IMG/VR virus record: IMGVR_UViG_3300030419_004857
Coordinates: 62,001-126,000 of that record
DNA: 64,000 nucleotides
From: a virus
Reading direction: 5' to 3' (one strand)
Shown here: positions 9,544-18,742 of the stretch, piece after piece
Layout: every line of letters begins with the position of its first letter
How positions within the stretch are numbered: position 1 is the stretch's first letter
Program-made: the position numbers and the translations under genes
Notes under the pieces: generated by a model
What the model was told of the DNA's origin: nothing
The model's database searches: none
What the model saw: the letters and a program-made list of their open reading frames with translations, nothing else

Positions 9544-10003
9544 CGGTAATCCTCACTATTTTCTTAAGGTTGAAATTGTTAACTATATGGTCTACTGTTC
9601 TGTTGGCGTAATTTTCGATAGCCAAAGCGTGCTCTTTGCTTCTTGCTATTAATTTTACATCTTTGTTGTTATAGGCTTGTATTAAGTAACTAAAATCTTT
9701 TCCATGTCTACGTGTCCATTCTAAATCCCACACATAAAAGTATTTAGCTTTAGCAAATGTGTTTATCATTGAAAGGGTTGTTGATACCGACGTAGATATT
9801 AAAATTCCATCAAATCCCCAAATCTCGTTTATGTTCATTGTGCCTACTTCAGGCTGAAGTATGGAGGTTGAGGAATTTTCAAAAAAGATCACAAAATCGC
9901 AATCGTCCGAACCTAGATACTCGTTTATATTTTTGATAACATAATACGACAATTGGCTGGCGCTTAAGTCATCAATAATAATTCCAATTTTATTTTCGTG
10001 CAT
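9515..10003 (-). CDS. Uncharacterised protein at the end of the glycan cluster
   Basis: 162 residues, alternating beta/alpha pattern (IGIIIDDL, DFVIFF, GILISTS, FYVWDLEW, VKLIARS), suggesting a Rossmann-like half domain similar to the N-terminal lobe of GT-B glycosyltransferases, but lacking a recognisable donor-binding lobe. WDLEWTRRHGKDF is the most distinctive stretch. It overlaps the GDP-fucose-synthase-like gene upstream by 14 bases, which ties it to the sugar operon. No function is assigned. Confidence 0.6.
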   Translation of the reverse strand: MHENKIGIIIDDLSASQLSYYVIKNINEYLGSDDCDFVIFFENSSTSILQPEVGTMNINEIWGFDGILISTSVSTTLSMINTFAKAKYFYVWDLEWTRRHGKDFSYLIQAYNNKDVKLIARSKEHALAIENYANRTVDHIVNNFNLKKIVRITDEQQICTEA

Positions 10004-10943
10004 CTGCTTCCTCTTTGTTTTCTATGTACCAATCGACGGTTTTTTGAATACCGTCTTTGACGGAGAGCGGGTCTATTTGTATAATTTGCTTCATTTTTTC
10101 AACACTTAGAAGCTTTTTCATTTGCCCGTCTGGCTTTTCTGTATTCCACACAACTTCGCCATCATATTGAACCGCTTCAGAAATATATTCTACCAGTTCT
10201 TTTATTGTAATGTCGTGTCCTGTTCCTATATTTAGTAGGTCGCTTTGGTTTTCGTATTTTTGCAAAGCCTGAACTATGGCATCAGCGGCGTCGTCCACGT
10301 ACATAAATTCCCTTTTTGGACTACCCGTCCCCCAACATTCTACCTCCTGCTCTCCCTCCTGTTTGGCCTCTACAAATTTCCTGATCAAAGCACCAACAAC
10401 TTTAGTTCTAAACAAATTAAAAGTGTCGTGTGGTCCATATAAATTAGTGACACATACAGGTACAGAATTGAAGTTGTATTGATCTATGTACGCTTCAGAT
10501 GCTGCCTGTAAAATTCTTTTAGCCACTCCGTGTGCTCGTATAGTCTTATTCGGTTGACCGCTCCAAAAATCTTCTTCATGCAATACTTCCATCCCTGTGT
10601 CTGGATACGCACAGGATGTCATTATAGTCAAAAGCTTCTTTACGTTAGCATACTCACAAGCGTGATGAATATTTAGACCCATGATTGTGTTCGTATAGAG
10701 TATGTCCGCTGGATACGCCCTGTTAAACTCTATTCCACCATTGTAACCGGCGCAATGTATACAGTAATCTGGACGTACCTCCATAAGGTATTCCATCAGG
10801 GAATACAGGTCCAATAGATTAACATGTTCAGATCCTATGGCTACAGGGATAGCTCCCGCTGTTCTCAGGGACTTCCGAAGAGCGCGTCCCAAAAATCCAG
10901 TTCCTCCGGTAACCAGTACCTTTTTTTGATCCAGATTAATCAT
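9990..10943 (-). CDS. GDP-L-fucose-synthase-like epimerase/reductase with altered active site
   Basis: 317-residue short-chain dehydrogenase. The Rossmann motif GGTGFLG is at residues 13-19, and the fold follows GDP-4-keto-6-deoxymannose epimerase/reductase closely (TSCAYP, NLYGPHDTFN, WGTGSPKREFMYVDD, LNIGTG, PDGQ). The usual catalytic YxxxK is replaced by HGVAK (codon CAC), and the downstream His of the NSH(V/I)IPAL motif is Lys (RTKVVGAL). TS-C is kept. The substitutions imply changed or lost epimerisation. It overlaps both neighbours by 4-14 bases. Two other relatives lie at 45724-46716 and 58959-59882. Confidence 0.85.
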   Translation of the reverse strand: MINLDQKKVLVTGGTGFLGRALRKSLRTAGAIPVAIGSEHVNLLDLYSLMEYLMEVRPDYCIHCAGYNGGIEFNRAYPADILYTNTIMGLNIHHACEYANVKKLLTIMTSCAYPDTGMEVLHEEDFWSGQPNKTIRAHGVAKRILQAASEAYIDQYNFNSVPVCVTNLYGPHDTFNLFRTKVVGALIRKFVEAKQEGEQEVECWGTGSPKREFMYVDDAADAIVQALQKYENQSDLLNIGTGHDITIKELVEYISEAVQYDGEVVWNTEKPDGQMKKLLSVEKMKQIIQIDPLSVKDGIQKTVDWYIENKEEADARK

Positions 10944-11863
10944 GAATACTGATGCCTTATTTGTAGTAAAGGAGTGACTTTAATTAATTGTTCTATACCT
11001 TGCTCCATGCTTACACTACATTGAAAACCTTCATCGTTGATTTTACTATAATCTACTTCATAATCTCTTTGATCAGAGTCTTCTCCTATCTCTGCGTAGT
11101 GTACGATAGCTCCTGTTTTTTCTCCAATATATTCTGCCAATTCCGCCTTTGTCCAATTTAAATTGTTGTCCCCAACATTGTATACGTTATGTTTCATATT
11201 TTCATAGTTTTCAATGCCATGAATAAAAGCTCTTGACATATCCTTCACATGAATAAAAGTTCTCCTAAAATGAGCCTGAAAAATATTCAGACACTTTTGC
11301 GTCATTGCTTGATACACAAAGTCGTTAACTAAAAGATTAACCCTCATACATGGGCTAACCCCAAAGCCTGTAGCAAATCTATAGGAAATTGTGTTGGGTG
11401 CAGATCTTATTTCCATTTCCGCAGCTTTCTTTGTTTCTCCATACAAAGACACGGCTCTTAACGGAGATTCTTCTGTACAGACCCCATCCACTTTGCCATA
11501 TACGCTTCCAGTAGAAGCAAAAATTAATGGAGTAGACTCATCTCTATGCTCCAATAAATTCAAAGCCCCGTCGATATTCACAGACGTGGCCAAGGAGGGC
11601 TGTTTTGCACAAGCGGGAAAACCAACAAGAGATGCCAAGTGAATAACTCCATCCACTCCATCTAATGCCTTAACGACATTACCCACACTTATCACGTCTC
11701 CGTACATGAATTCAAAGTTAGGATTTTCTACTAACCCTATCAAAGCATCGCATTGCCCCTTATGAAAGTTGTCTAGACAGCGCACTTTGTAGCCAGAATT
11801 CAAAAGATCTCTACAGAGCACATTTCCAACGTATCCGCCGCCACCGGTAACTAGTATTTTCAT
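10940..11863 (-). CDS. NAD-dependent sugar-nucleotide epimerase (UDP-glucose 4-epimerase-like)
   Basis: 307-residue extended SDR. GGGGYVG (residues 7-13) binds NAD; the D31-type acidic residue is in CLDNF; STGSVYG and YGETKK supply the Ser and YxxxK catalytic set. TFIHVKD and VYNVGD follow. The protein is the usual size of the GalE/RmlB/Gne group. Substrate cannot be read from sequence. The adjacent epimerases and glycosyltransferases place it in nucleotide-sugar supply. The 4-base overlap with the gene downstream indicates translational coupling. Confidence 0.87.
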   Translation of the reverse strand: MKILVTGGGGYVGNVLCRDLLNSGYKVRCLDNFHKGQCDALIGLVENPNFEFMYGDVISVGNVVKALDGVDGVIHLASLVGFPACAKQPSLATSVNIDGALNLLEHRDESTPLIFASTGSVYGKVDGVCTEESPLRAVSLYGETKKAAEMEIRSAPNTISYRFATGFGVSPCMRVNLLVNDFVYQAMTQKCLNIFQAHFRRTFIHVKDMSRAFIHGIENYENMKHNVYNVGDNNLNWTKAELAEYIGEKTGAIVHYAEIGEDSDQRDYEVDYSKINDEGFQCSVSMEQGIEQLIKVTPLLQIRHQYS

Positions 11864-11873
11864 GATTCATTCC

Positions 11874-12941
11874 TCAAAGTTTTTCTAGTATTCCCAAAAG
11901 TCTCTGGGCTTCGTTTGTAGTAGTTAGTCTGGTTTTCGTGTATTCGTGTAACTGATCGCGTATATCTAAATAGTTTTTTTCATCAAATCTATCAAAGTCA
12001 ATGCGGCCTCTTTCTTCTCCGGGCAATATCATTTTAGATGTTCCTATAAACGAATTCATATGAGGAGCATACGGAATTTTAGTGCCGGGATAAACACCTG
12101 TTATACTCTTAGCTCGCATGCACAGTTCCTTTGGAAATCGTTCTAAAGTTGTTCTGGGGCACAATTCTATGTCTGTAAAGAAAGGAACGCATCCACAGGC
12201 TAGTATTTCATAATGACGCATACAATCCCAGCCTTCGTCTAAAGCGTCTTCTCTCGCCTTTTTGCAGGTAAATGCAAAATAGCTTTTTTGGTAATCTGCG
12301 TAGTATTCTTTTTCGTTTTCATAAATGTATGATTTCTCATGGGGGTCGTCGCAGTCAGCAAAGGCTGGTATAAGGGGTGCAAAATCAAACGACTTGTCCA
12401 TTGGTTCACAAATTTTTTCTTTGGGAATGGAAAATGAGATTGAAAATGCGTGTGGGATTAATTCTTCGGACAGTTCTCTTTTAAAGTAGGTTACTTTTTT
12501 AGATATACTTGTATTTATATGTTTTCTCTCTCGTCCGTCAAGAATTGCAATTTTATTTTTAGGATAAATTTCCAGTAGATCGTCTAGCATCTCGTGGATA
12601 TGTTCGGCGTTATTGTCTATTGCGTCGGATTGACTGTGGTGAAGTGGGCATATGATATAGTCGTAGTATTTATTTTTTACCTTGCTGAAAAGATCGCTTC
12701 TGTCAATGTCTAAATCAGGCAATAGCCCATATGTGGTAAATCCTTTGCCAGACAAATCTTTAAACATCTCAGGCTTTTCTTCAAAGTCTCTCTTATACAA
12801 ATGCCACAATCTGGGTGCGTCAACAACATCTTCTCCCAAAAATGATCTTAGGCCATGAAAAATGGTATCGCAAAGATAATCCCCAACCTCAGACGGGTGT
12901 AAGTCAGACGTATTCATAATTGGTAGATATAATATCTTCAT
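11874..12941 (-). CDS. Glycosyltransferase-like protein (GT-B/exostosin-like)
   Basis: 355 residues starting at ATG 12941, overlapping its upstream neighbour by one base. The N-terminal half alternates strands and helices (MKILYLPIM, YDYIICPLHHS, KIAILDGRE). The C-terminal half has ARED-DEGWDCMRHYEILACGCVPFF, the acidic/Gly-Cys-Gly-Pro loop typical of GT-B and exostosin-like enzymes binding the sugar-nucleotide donor. No signal peptide or TM segment, so it acts in the cytoplasm. Acceptor and donor are unknown. Confidence 0.72.
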   Translation of the reverse strand: MKILYLPIMNTSDLHPSEVGDYLCDTIFHGLRSFLGEDVVDAPRLWHLYKRDFEEKPEMFKDLSGKGFTTYGLLPDLDIDRSDLFSKVKNKYYDYIICPLHHSQSDAIDNNAEHIHEMLDDLLEIYPKNKIAILDGRERKHINTSISKKVTYFKRELSEELIPHAFSISFSIPKEKICEPMDKSFDFAPLIPAFADCDDPHEKSYIYENEKEYYADYQKSYFAFTCKKAREDALDEGWDCMRHYEILACGCVPFFTDIELCPRTTLERFPKELCMRAKSITGVYPGTKIPYAPHMNSFIGTSKMILPGEERGRIDFDRFDEKNYLDIRDQLHEYTKTRLTTTNEAQRLLGILEKL

Positions 12942-13894
12942 TAAATCATCTCGCTTACAGCCTTTTTAATTGCATCGATAGATTTAGGATACTTCATTTC
13001 AAACCCAGTCTCCTTAAGCTTACTGTTATCAACCGATACAAGTTTATTGTCACCCTTCCAGTTGGCCTTTTCCCCTAACCACTCAATAGGCTTATGAATA
13101 TTACACACGTCCATTACGGCGTGTGCTATCTCTTCTACACTAGCTGTGTCATCAGAGACAACATTATAGACTCCAGACATGTCTGAAGTTGCGGCAAACA
13201 CAAAAGCATTGACAACGTCTGAAATATGACAAAACGGCTTGATTGATCCGGGTTGATCGCCCAGTACTTGTAGCGATTTTTCGTCCTCGTTTAACTTTCT
13301 TATAAAGTCCTTAAGCACGCCATGAGTAACTCCGTCCCCAACGGTAGCGCATAAACGTAAAGAGACCCCGTTTACCCTGTCCATATTATGATAAATATTC
13401 AGTAGACTTTCACAGGCTACCTTGCTAGCTCCATATACAGATGTTGGAACTGTTTTGTCGTCTTCATAGTATTTTCCAGTTTCAAAAAATTCCTCAAACC
13501 AGTCTCCGTAAACCACCACGGAAGAAGCTAGAACAATTCTACACCCCTCTGGAGCGTAATGTATAACCTTTTGGGTTCCAACAATATTGTCCATCACTAC
13601 TTTGTGCGGGTTAATTTCATCCAGTTTGCTGGTGGGGTATCCAGCAAGGTGAAAAATAACATCAGGTTTGTGTTCGGAGCATACTTTGTCAAAGATGTAA
13701 TAATCTGGCGATTCAATGTTTGACTCACCCAGATCACAAGCGTAATATTTTATGGGTTCTCCGAGATAGTCTTTAAAATTAATAGCTGGCCGTCTTCCCA
13801 TACAAATCAAATCGAACTTGTCTCGTTCGTATGTTAGCCTCTCGGTTAATTTTCTTCCTATGAAACCGCTGGCTCCAGTAAGTAATACTTTCAT
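12941..13894 (-). CDS. NAD-dependent epimerase/dehydratase
   Basis: 317-residue extended SDR. TGASGFIG (residues 6-13) is the dinucleotide motif, and ASSVVVYG then VYGASK carry Ser, Tyr and Lys of the catalytic triad. PFCHISD and YNVVSDD are the usual later landmarks. It is intact in length and active-site residues, unlike the 9990-10943 relative. ATGA-type overlap with the upstream glycosyltransferase. Substrate unknown; UDP- or dTDP-hexose is most common for this type. Confidence 0.87.
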   Translation of the reverse strand: MKVLLTGASGFIGRKLTERLTYERDKFDLICMGRRPAINFKDYLGEPIKYYACDLGESNIESPDYYIFDKVCSEHKPDVIFHLAGYPTSKLDEINPHKVVMDNIVGTQKVIHYAPEGCRIVLASSVVVYGDWFEEFFETGKYYEDDKTVPTSVYGASKVACESLLNIYHNMDRVNGVSLRLCATVGDGVTHGVLKDFIRKLNEDEKSLQVLGDQPGSIKPFCHISDVVNAFVFAATSDMSGVYNVVSDDTASVEEIAHAVMDVCNIHKPIEWLGEKANWKGDNKLVSVDNSKLKETGFEMKYPKSIDAIKKAVSEMI

Positions 13895-14934
13895 TTTATC
13901 ATGCCTTTGTATAGTGTTAAGCAGTTGTCTTTTTCATTTTTCATTCCAAGTTCTTCAAATATTTTTGCGACTCTGTGAAAGTATGTATGTCTATCTAGGA
14001 CGCAATTATAACCCTTGGTAATATGTTTCTCTCTTTTTTCTGGATGCTTGATGTAGTGCTCTATCTTATTTTTAAAATCCATTGGGCTTTTTGCAAAAAC
14101 AATTTCGCCATTTGGAAAAATTTCTTCTGCCATAGACTTAACGTAGTCTGAAATACAAAATCCCTGACTCATTAATATTTTAAAAGGTCTTTCAATAACA
14201 TCGTACCCAAAATCTTGCGAGTGTGGTTCACTTACATTTGGACAAATCTTAGCGGATCTAAAAACGTGTTTCACCTCATCGTTGTTGATACTCCCTAAGT
14301 ATTGTACTACTGGCCAGTCAGAATTGCCAAATATTTTTATATTATATTTTCCAACAGGCTTGCACAATGGAATCAAATACTTATCAATGGATTTTGCTTT
14401 GTACTCCCAGTACCCTCCAACAAAAGATAGGTCACTCTTGTATTCCGGCTTTTCCTCGCCGTTAGCATAGTCGAATACATCCGCCGCATGAATCAGGGAG
14501 ACCGGTTTAACTCCTATATCTTTCCATTTATTGTGAGTAACTTTCATCCACTTGGCTGTGTAGTGATTGTGAACAAAATCAGGCTTGCCAGTCTCCTCCT
14601 TTAGTTTTTCAACCCATTTTATTTCATCTTCTCGGGCAGACAAAACTGGATACTTATCTTTATCTATGTCTTTCTGCATATCTCCCCAATCGGACGCCCG
14701 CATCACTACCTTTAGATGAGGTCTCTCTTTTATACACGTAAATAGCGCCCTGTCTAGGTTATAGGTTTGTCCTAGAAAGATATCTGGCTCCATTTCATCA
14801 AAAGCGTCAAACGCAGGAACTTCATGCACGTCCCATACCCCCACGTCATGACCCATTGCGTTAAAAACCCTAGCCCACCCCATTCTGATGTAGTAATGTG
14901 CGTGAGGTCCATCACTAGATATCATTATTTTCAT
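13891..14934 (-). CDS. CgeB-like GT-B glycosyltransferase
   Basis: 347 residues. N-terminal MKIMISSDGPH and GVWDVHEVPAFDAF describe the acceptor lobe. The C-terminal lobe reads DFGYDVIERPFKILMSQGF then a long helix with HPEKREKHITKGYN, as in spore-coat/CgeB-type glycosyltransferases (Glyco_trans_1_2). No membrane segment. The 4-base overlap with the nucleotidyltransferase upstream shows the donor-making and donor-using enzymes are co-translated. Confidence 0.78.
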   Translation of the reverse strand: MKIMISSDGPHAHYYIRMGWARVFNAMGHDVGVWDVHEVPAFDAFDEMEPDIFLGQTYNLDRALFTCIKERPHLKVVMRASDWGDMQKDIDKDKYPVLSAREDEIKWVEKLKEETGKPDFVHNHYTAKWMKVTHNKWKDIGVKPVSLIHAADVFDYANGEEKPEYKSDLSFVGGYWEYKAKSIDKYLIPLCKPVGKYNIKIFGNSDWPVVQYLGSINNDEVKHVFRSAKICPNVSEPHSQDFGYDVIERPFKILMSQGFCISDYVKSMAEEIFPNGEIVFAKSPMDFKNKIEHYIKHPEKREKHITKGYNCVLDRHTYFHRVAKIFEELGMKNEKDNCLTLYKGMIK

Positions 14935-15650
14935 GTTTTTATATCCCTCAAGGAGTCCACTTCTTGTATCTTCATTCCCTTCGGCTCTACTGTCTCAATT
15001 TCAAAACCTTCGTCTATAATGATATTAAACAATTCAAAGGGATACATTTTGTTTCTTTTTCTATTGGAGCATAGGGCTTTAAACAGTGATAAAACCTCGC
15101 CCTCCAGATAGATAATCTGACCCCACTTAATGTCTAAGCCGTAAGCGAAATTAGTAACCAAGTTATCAACCACGGTGACCCCCACCTCTTCATTCTTAAA
15201 ACTGTTTTTAGAATCTACCACCACGCACGAATTACCATCGGTCAGGTTGGTGATTGATTTTGTATTAAAAATAAGATCGCCGTAGATTATTAATACTCTT
15301 GTATTAGTTATACTGTTTAATGCGAGCCTTAAACTTTCTACAACATTAGTTTCAGAATAGAATTGATTTTCTATAATTCTAACGCCCTTGGGAATGGTTT
15401 TAATTACCCTGTCTGCCTCAAAACCAACCACTGTGGTGATCTCGGAATTTGGATAGACTTTTTTAACATTTTTAATTATGTTTTCAATTATTGTCTGAGT
15501 TGTAGAAATTGGAAGTAGGCATTTAGGACCGTAGGATTTCATCCTATGTCCGGTTCCAGCCGCAGGAATAATAACAGATAAATCATTATTCTCGATTGTT
15601 GTGGATGGTCGTTTTTTGACCGCTGTTGTATATCTGTTATATTTTTTCAT
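14931..15650 (-). CDS. Sugar-phosphate nucleotidyltransferase
   Basis: 239 residues. After a basic N-terminus, SVIIPAAGTGHRM...KCLLPI (about 29-48) is the nucleotide-binding signature of GlmU/RmlA-type NTP transferases, with the Lys of KCLLPI in place. ENVVESL-like and VLIIYGDLIF (Asp for metal) follow. The C-terminus is short, with no left-handed beta-helix acetyltransferase domain, so it should only make the NDP-sugar. It would activate a hexose-1-phosphate for the adjoining transferases; which sugar is unknown. Confidence 0.83.
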   Translation of the reverse strand: MKKYNRYTTAVKKRPSTTIENNDLSVIIPAAGTGHRMKSYGPKCLLPISTTQTIIENIIKNVKKVYPNSEITTVVGFEADRVIKTIPKGVRIIENQFYSETNVVESLRLALNSITNTRVLIIYGDLIFNTKSITNLTDGNSCVVVDSKNSFKNEEVGVTVVDNLVTNFAYGLDIKWGQIIYLEGEVLSLFKALCSNRKRNKMYPFELFNIIIDEGFEIETVEPKGMKIQEVDSLRDIKT

Positions 15651-16449
15651 TGGCTCTAGCAGTTAGCTTGTGTCTAATTTTTGCCCAATTTTCCTCCCAG
15701 ACATCCCTATTCACCACGAAGCTAGAGTTATCTCCCGTTACTCGAACAAGAGTTAAGGATTCTGGAATATGGACTATCATGTATTTTTCACTTATTCTAG
15801 TCCACAAGTCGTAATCTTCGCAAACCCTCATAGTCTTGTCATAGTATCCGGTGTTTTCTTTTACGTCTATCAAGGCTTGCTTATTAATTATCGATCCGCT
15901 ATGAACAATACACTCTTCTAGCAGCCTTCTTCTGCTAAAAGGCTCCTTAAATTCTCTTATCATCTTTCCTGTGTTTATTGTGTATGTGTCATAATCACCA
16001 TAAACGGCTCCAATACGATCCATATCTTCCATCATGATATTGACACATTTTGAAATTTTATTCGGCTTCATTTCATCATCTGAATCTAAGACCGCATATA
16101 TGTCCGTAGACTCCAATGTGTATTTTATTCCTTCGTTTCTAGCATCACTAGGTCCACCGTTTGGTTTTTTAACAGCGACCAAGCCTCTTTTTTTGACCTT
16201 GCCTCTATGATTGATGGTGTCGGTTAATACTTCAATGTTTTCGTGTGCTTTTCTAGAAACAGTTTGTCCAAAGATACCTTCAATTTTATCCCACGATCCA
16301 TCTGTAGAACCGTCGTCTATGATACATGCGCACAAAGGCCCATCGTAATCTTGCTTGATGGCACTATTGTAAGCTTTTATGATATAATCCTGATCGTTAT
16401 AGTTAGCGATCAGTACTGTTACTCTTGGTAAAGACATCTGATAATTCAT
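15637..16449 (-). CDS. Family 2 glycosyltransferase (GT-A)
   Basis: 270 residues. VTVLIANYND at the N-terminus, IIDDGSTDGSW, GPSDARNEG and AVLDSDDEM (the metal-binding DxD) form the complete GT2 core. EDYDLWTRIS near the C-terminus carries the ED catalytic-base motif. There are no TM helices, so it is a soluble inverting transferase. The start could also be the Met four residues later. It overlaps its upstream neighbour by 47 bases, unusually long for this region. Confidence 0.9.
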   Translation of the reverse strand: MNYQMSLPRVTVLIANYNDQDYIIKAYNSAIKQDYDGPLCACIIDDGSTDGSWDKIEGIFGQTVSRKAHENIEVLTDTINHRGKVKKRGLVAVKKPNGGPSDARNEGIKYTLESTDIYAVLDSDDEMKPNKISKCVNIMMEDMDRIGAVYGDYDTYTINTGKMIREFKEPFSRRRLLEECIVHSGSIINKQALIDVKENTGYYDKTMRVCEDYDLWTRISEKYMIVHIPESLTLVRVTGDNSSFVVNRDVWEENWAKIRHKLTARANEKI

Positions 16450-17251
16450 CCCATGTATACACTAGGCTGGCTTTTGACCCGTCTTCGTTTTGAATATTTT
16501 TAATTTTTAATTCTAGAGTGTCTTCTAAATTTCCGTGAAGATGCTTATGTAAAACGCTGTGAACAGTCATCATACTTACTTCATCTTTGCTTTTCACCAT
16601 GCCGATATTTAGTAACTGCGTGTTAATGGCATGACTTAAAATTTCGTCCATATTATGGATAATTGTGTCCCCAGCTTTGAGCACGCAATAAAATCCATTT
16701 TTTACATTCAAAAATCCAATATCTATGCGATCAAAACTAGTAGATGTTTCCGTTGTTACCTTCATGATTTTATAATCTGTACCTTCAGAAAAAATATCCT
16801 GCGCCTCTTGAAGCAATTCTAAGGGTGACAACTGAGCGTTTGGTAGATTATTGACTACAATGAAATAGCCCGGAGGGTATTTTAATCCGTCATGAATACT
16901 TTTTACCGTTTTGGATATGTCTGCAAAGATTTCGTCTTTATCTTTAGGTTCTTCAATTAGAATCATGAACCCAATTTTGGGAATGGTCTCTTTTTCGTAT
17001 ACTTTGACTAAGTCCTTTCCAGAGTGAAGCTCCGACCATGATTCCAGTCTATATCCAGTACACACTCCATCAATAACATAAAATTCTTTGTCATGGTCTT
17101 CTGCTTCTATAACTTCAATATCATTTTTTGTAAAGTGTTCTATGCGATTTAAATCGCATGATACTTGTGTTTTTCCAATGTAATGAGCAAAGGCACATTT
17201 TTTGCAACTTGTCGAAAGCGTATTTACTTGATTAAATGCGTCGTAGGTCAT
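16403..17251 (-). CDS. Cys-cluster protein with degenerate GT-A-like region
   Basis: 282 residues. Residues 15-33 (CKKCAFA ... VSCDLNR) plus a later Cys give a CxxC...C...C metal-binding-like cluster. From about residue 90 a sequence resembling the first half of GT-A enzymes follows (IGFMILIEEP, ISKTVKSI, GYFIVVNN), without a clear DxD. It may be a regulatory or inactive glycosyltransferase relative. It lies between a methyltransferase and a GT2 gene. I do not recognise a named family. Confidence 0.6.
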   Translation of the reverse strand: MTYDAFNQVNTLSTSCKKCAFAHYIGKTQVSCDLNRIEHFTKNDIEVIEAEDHDKEFYVIDGVCTGYRLESWSELHSGKDLVKVYEKETIPKIGFMILIEEPKDKDEIFADISKTVKSIHDGLKYPPGYFIVVNNLPNAQLSPLELLQEAQDIFSEGTDYKIMKVTTETSTSFDRIDIGFLNVKNGFYCVLKAGDTIIHNMDEILSHAINTQLLNIGMVKSKDEVSMMTVHSVLHKHLHGNLEDTLELKIKNIQNEDGSKASLVYTWDELSDVFTKSNSTDR

Positions 17252-17721
17252 GGTCTTTCGCCTTCTATTACTAGATTGAATCCATCAGTTCTCTTTTTTA
17301 AGATTTTTACACCACAAGATTCCAATTTTTTTTGCAAGTCTTCAATGGTGGCATGACTCATTAACACGTCCCAAGGCCCAGAAAACGTGCCATGAGTAAG
17401 CAGGTTAAATTCTACAATGTTAATTTCCTTATAGTAAAACATTTTACTGACCTGATGAGCGTCTATACCGCCGATTACGATTTTTCCACCATGTCTTAAT
17501 TTTTTCACCCAGTGTAACAAAGTCTGATCGGCCTCATTAGCCTCCAGATAACCAAGAACGTTTTCAGCTATCAATTCGGTGCATTCGGAATCCAGAACTA
17601 ATTCATCTAGATTTCGTATATCGGCCTTAACGCTACCCTCGACATTCCCGCCCGTAATGGGGTCTATATTGAGATAGCCCGGCTTAACCAGTTCCTTACC
17701 CACGCTGATATGTATTTTCAT
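17248..17721 (-). CDS. Small SAM-dependent methyltransferase-like protein
   Basis: 157 residues. MKIHISVGKELVKPGYLNID followed by KADIRNLDEL, ELIAENVLGYL and LRHGGKIVIGG match the compact methyltransferase-11 type common in polysaccharide clusters, in which the first strand Gly-rich loop is degenerate. The ENVLGYLE stretch corresponds to the 'hvlEH' region. Likely role: methylation of a sugar or glycan terminus, inferred from context. ATGA-type overlap with the gene downstream. Confidence 0.65.
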   Translation of the reverse strand: MKIHISVGKELVKPGYLNIDPITGGNVEGSVKADIRNLDELVLDSECTELIAENVLGYLEANEADQTLLHWVKKLRHGGKIVIGGIDAHQVSKMFYYKEINIVEFNLLTHGTFSGPWDVLMSHATIEDLQKKLESCGVKILKKRTDGFNLVIEGERP

Positions 17722-17722
17722 G

Positions 17723-18742
17723 TCATCCTCTAAAACAAATTTGAGAAGCTGTATTAAATATATTATCCCAGTTTCTTATAAATTGATTCTGTGAGAAACG
17801 CCCTTCAATAGTTTTCCTAGCTTCGGCTCCCAATTTTTGAGATAATTCTTCATCGTTTAACAAATCTATTAAATATTGTTCCAACTCTTTTTCATCATTG
17901 CTGATGAACCCATTGATTCCATTTTCTATTATTTCAGGTATCATACATGTGGAAGTAGAGACCACTGCACACCCACATGCCATAGCTTCAAGCAACGCTG
18001 TAGGTACAGGAGATATGGTAGACGTGTTTAAAAAGATTCTGCTCGTTTGGTAATTTTTGACAAGCTCCTCTGTATTTTTTGCTGGTTCAGATAGACCCGG
18101 AGTATCGCCCACAACAAATGTTGGCAATTTGTTAGCAACCCTCTGCCATATGTTAAAACCGCAGCACCAATCTCTGTTAATCCAATCGTTTACAACTGAC
18201 AAGATATGATCTTCTCTTTCAACTTCTGCATCTGGTTTAAACAATTCACAATCTACACCATGATGGATTACTGCTGTGTCGCCATTATTTTGCCACTTCC
18301 ATTTGTCGATACTAAACTCAGAGATGAAAACATTTATGTCTCCGCGCATATTCTGTAGTGATTGTAGAATTTCGGCTGACCAGTTGGGAACTGGCAGCGT
18401 ATGTTCAAGACTAACAAGTGGTAGGTGTAAATTTTTTGAAAATTGGTTTGCTATTTGATACTGCCCAAACTTATTTTGAGACAATACTAGATCTAAATCA
18501 AGATGCAAAGGTATCTGATCTTCTTTTAGGTCTTTATTGAGTAATTGATAGTTTTCGGGAATTTTGGCATAAGATTCGTTCCAGTCTTTTATACCGTCTG
18601 CTCTATAAGAGTAGAAATTGTGCCCCGTTCTGCATAAAAGACTTTCGTATCTTTCGTGTGTAGGAAAGGTTAAAATGTTGAGCGGTTCAGATATACGTCT
18701 GACAGAGGCTCTCATTATTGATGATACTGGACTAGTTGGCAT
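17723..18742 (-). CDS. GT-B glycosyltransferase (family 4-like)
   Basis: 339 residues. The C-terminal lobe has LNTSTISPVPTALLEAMACGCAVVSTS and PEIIENGINGFI, the E-x7-E donor-binding signature of GT4. The N-terminal lobe is shorter than usual (SIDKW...HHGVDCELFKP marks the linker). No membrane segment. The start overlaps the preceding gene by 11 bases. Retaining transferase acting on an unknown glycan. Confidence 0.87.
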   Translation of the reverse strand: MPTSPVSSIMRASVRRISEPLNILTFPTHERYESLLCRTGHNFYSYRADGIKDWNESYAKIPENYQLLNKDLKEDQIPLHLDLDLVLSQNKFGQYQIANQFSKNLHLPLVSLEHTLPVPNWSAEILQSLQNMRGDINVFISEFSIDKWKWQNNGDTAVIHHGVDCELFKPDAEVEREDHILSVVNDWINRDWCCGFNIWQRVANKLPTFVVGDTPGLSEPAKNTEELVKNYQTSRIFLNTSTISPVPTALLEAMACGCAVVSTSTCMIPEIIENGINGFISNDEKELEQYLIDLLNDEELSQKLGAEARKTIEGRFSQNQFIRNWDNIFNTASQICFRG

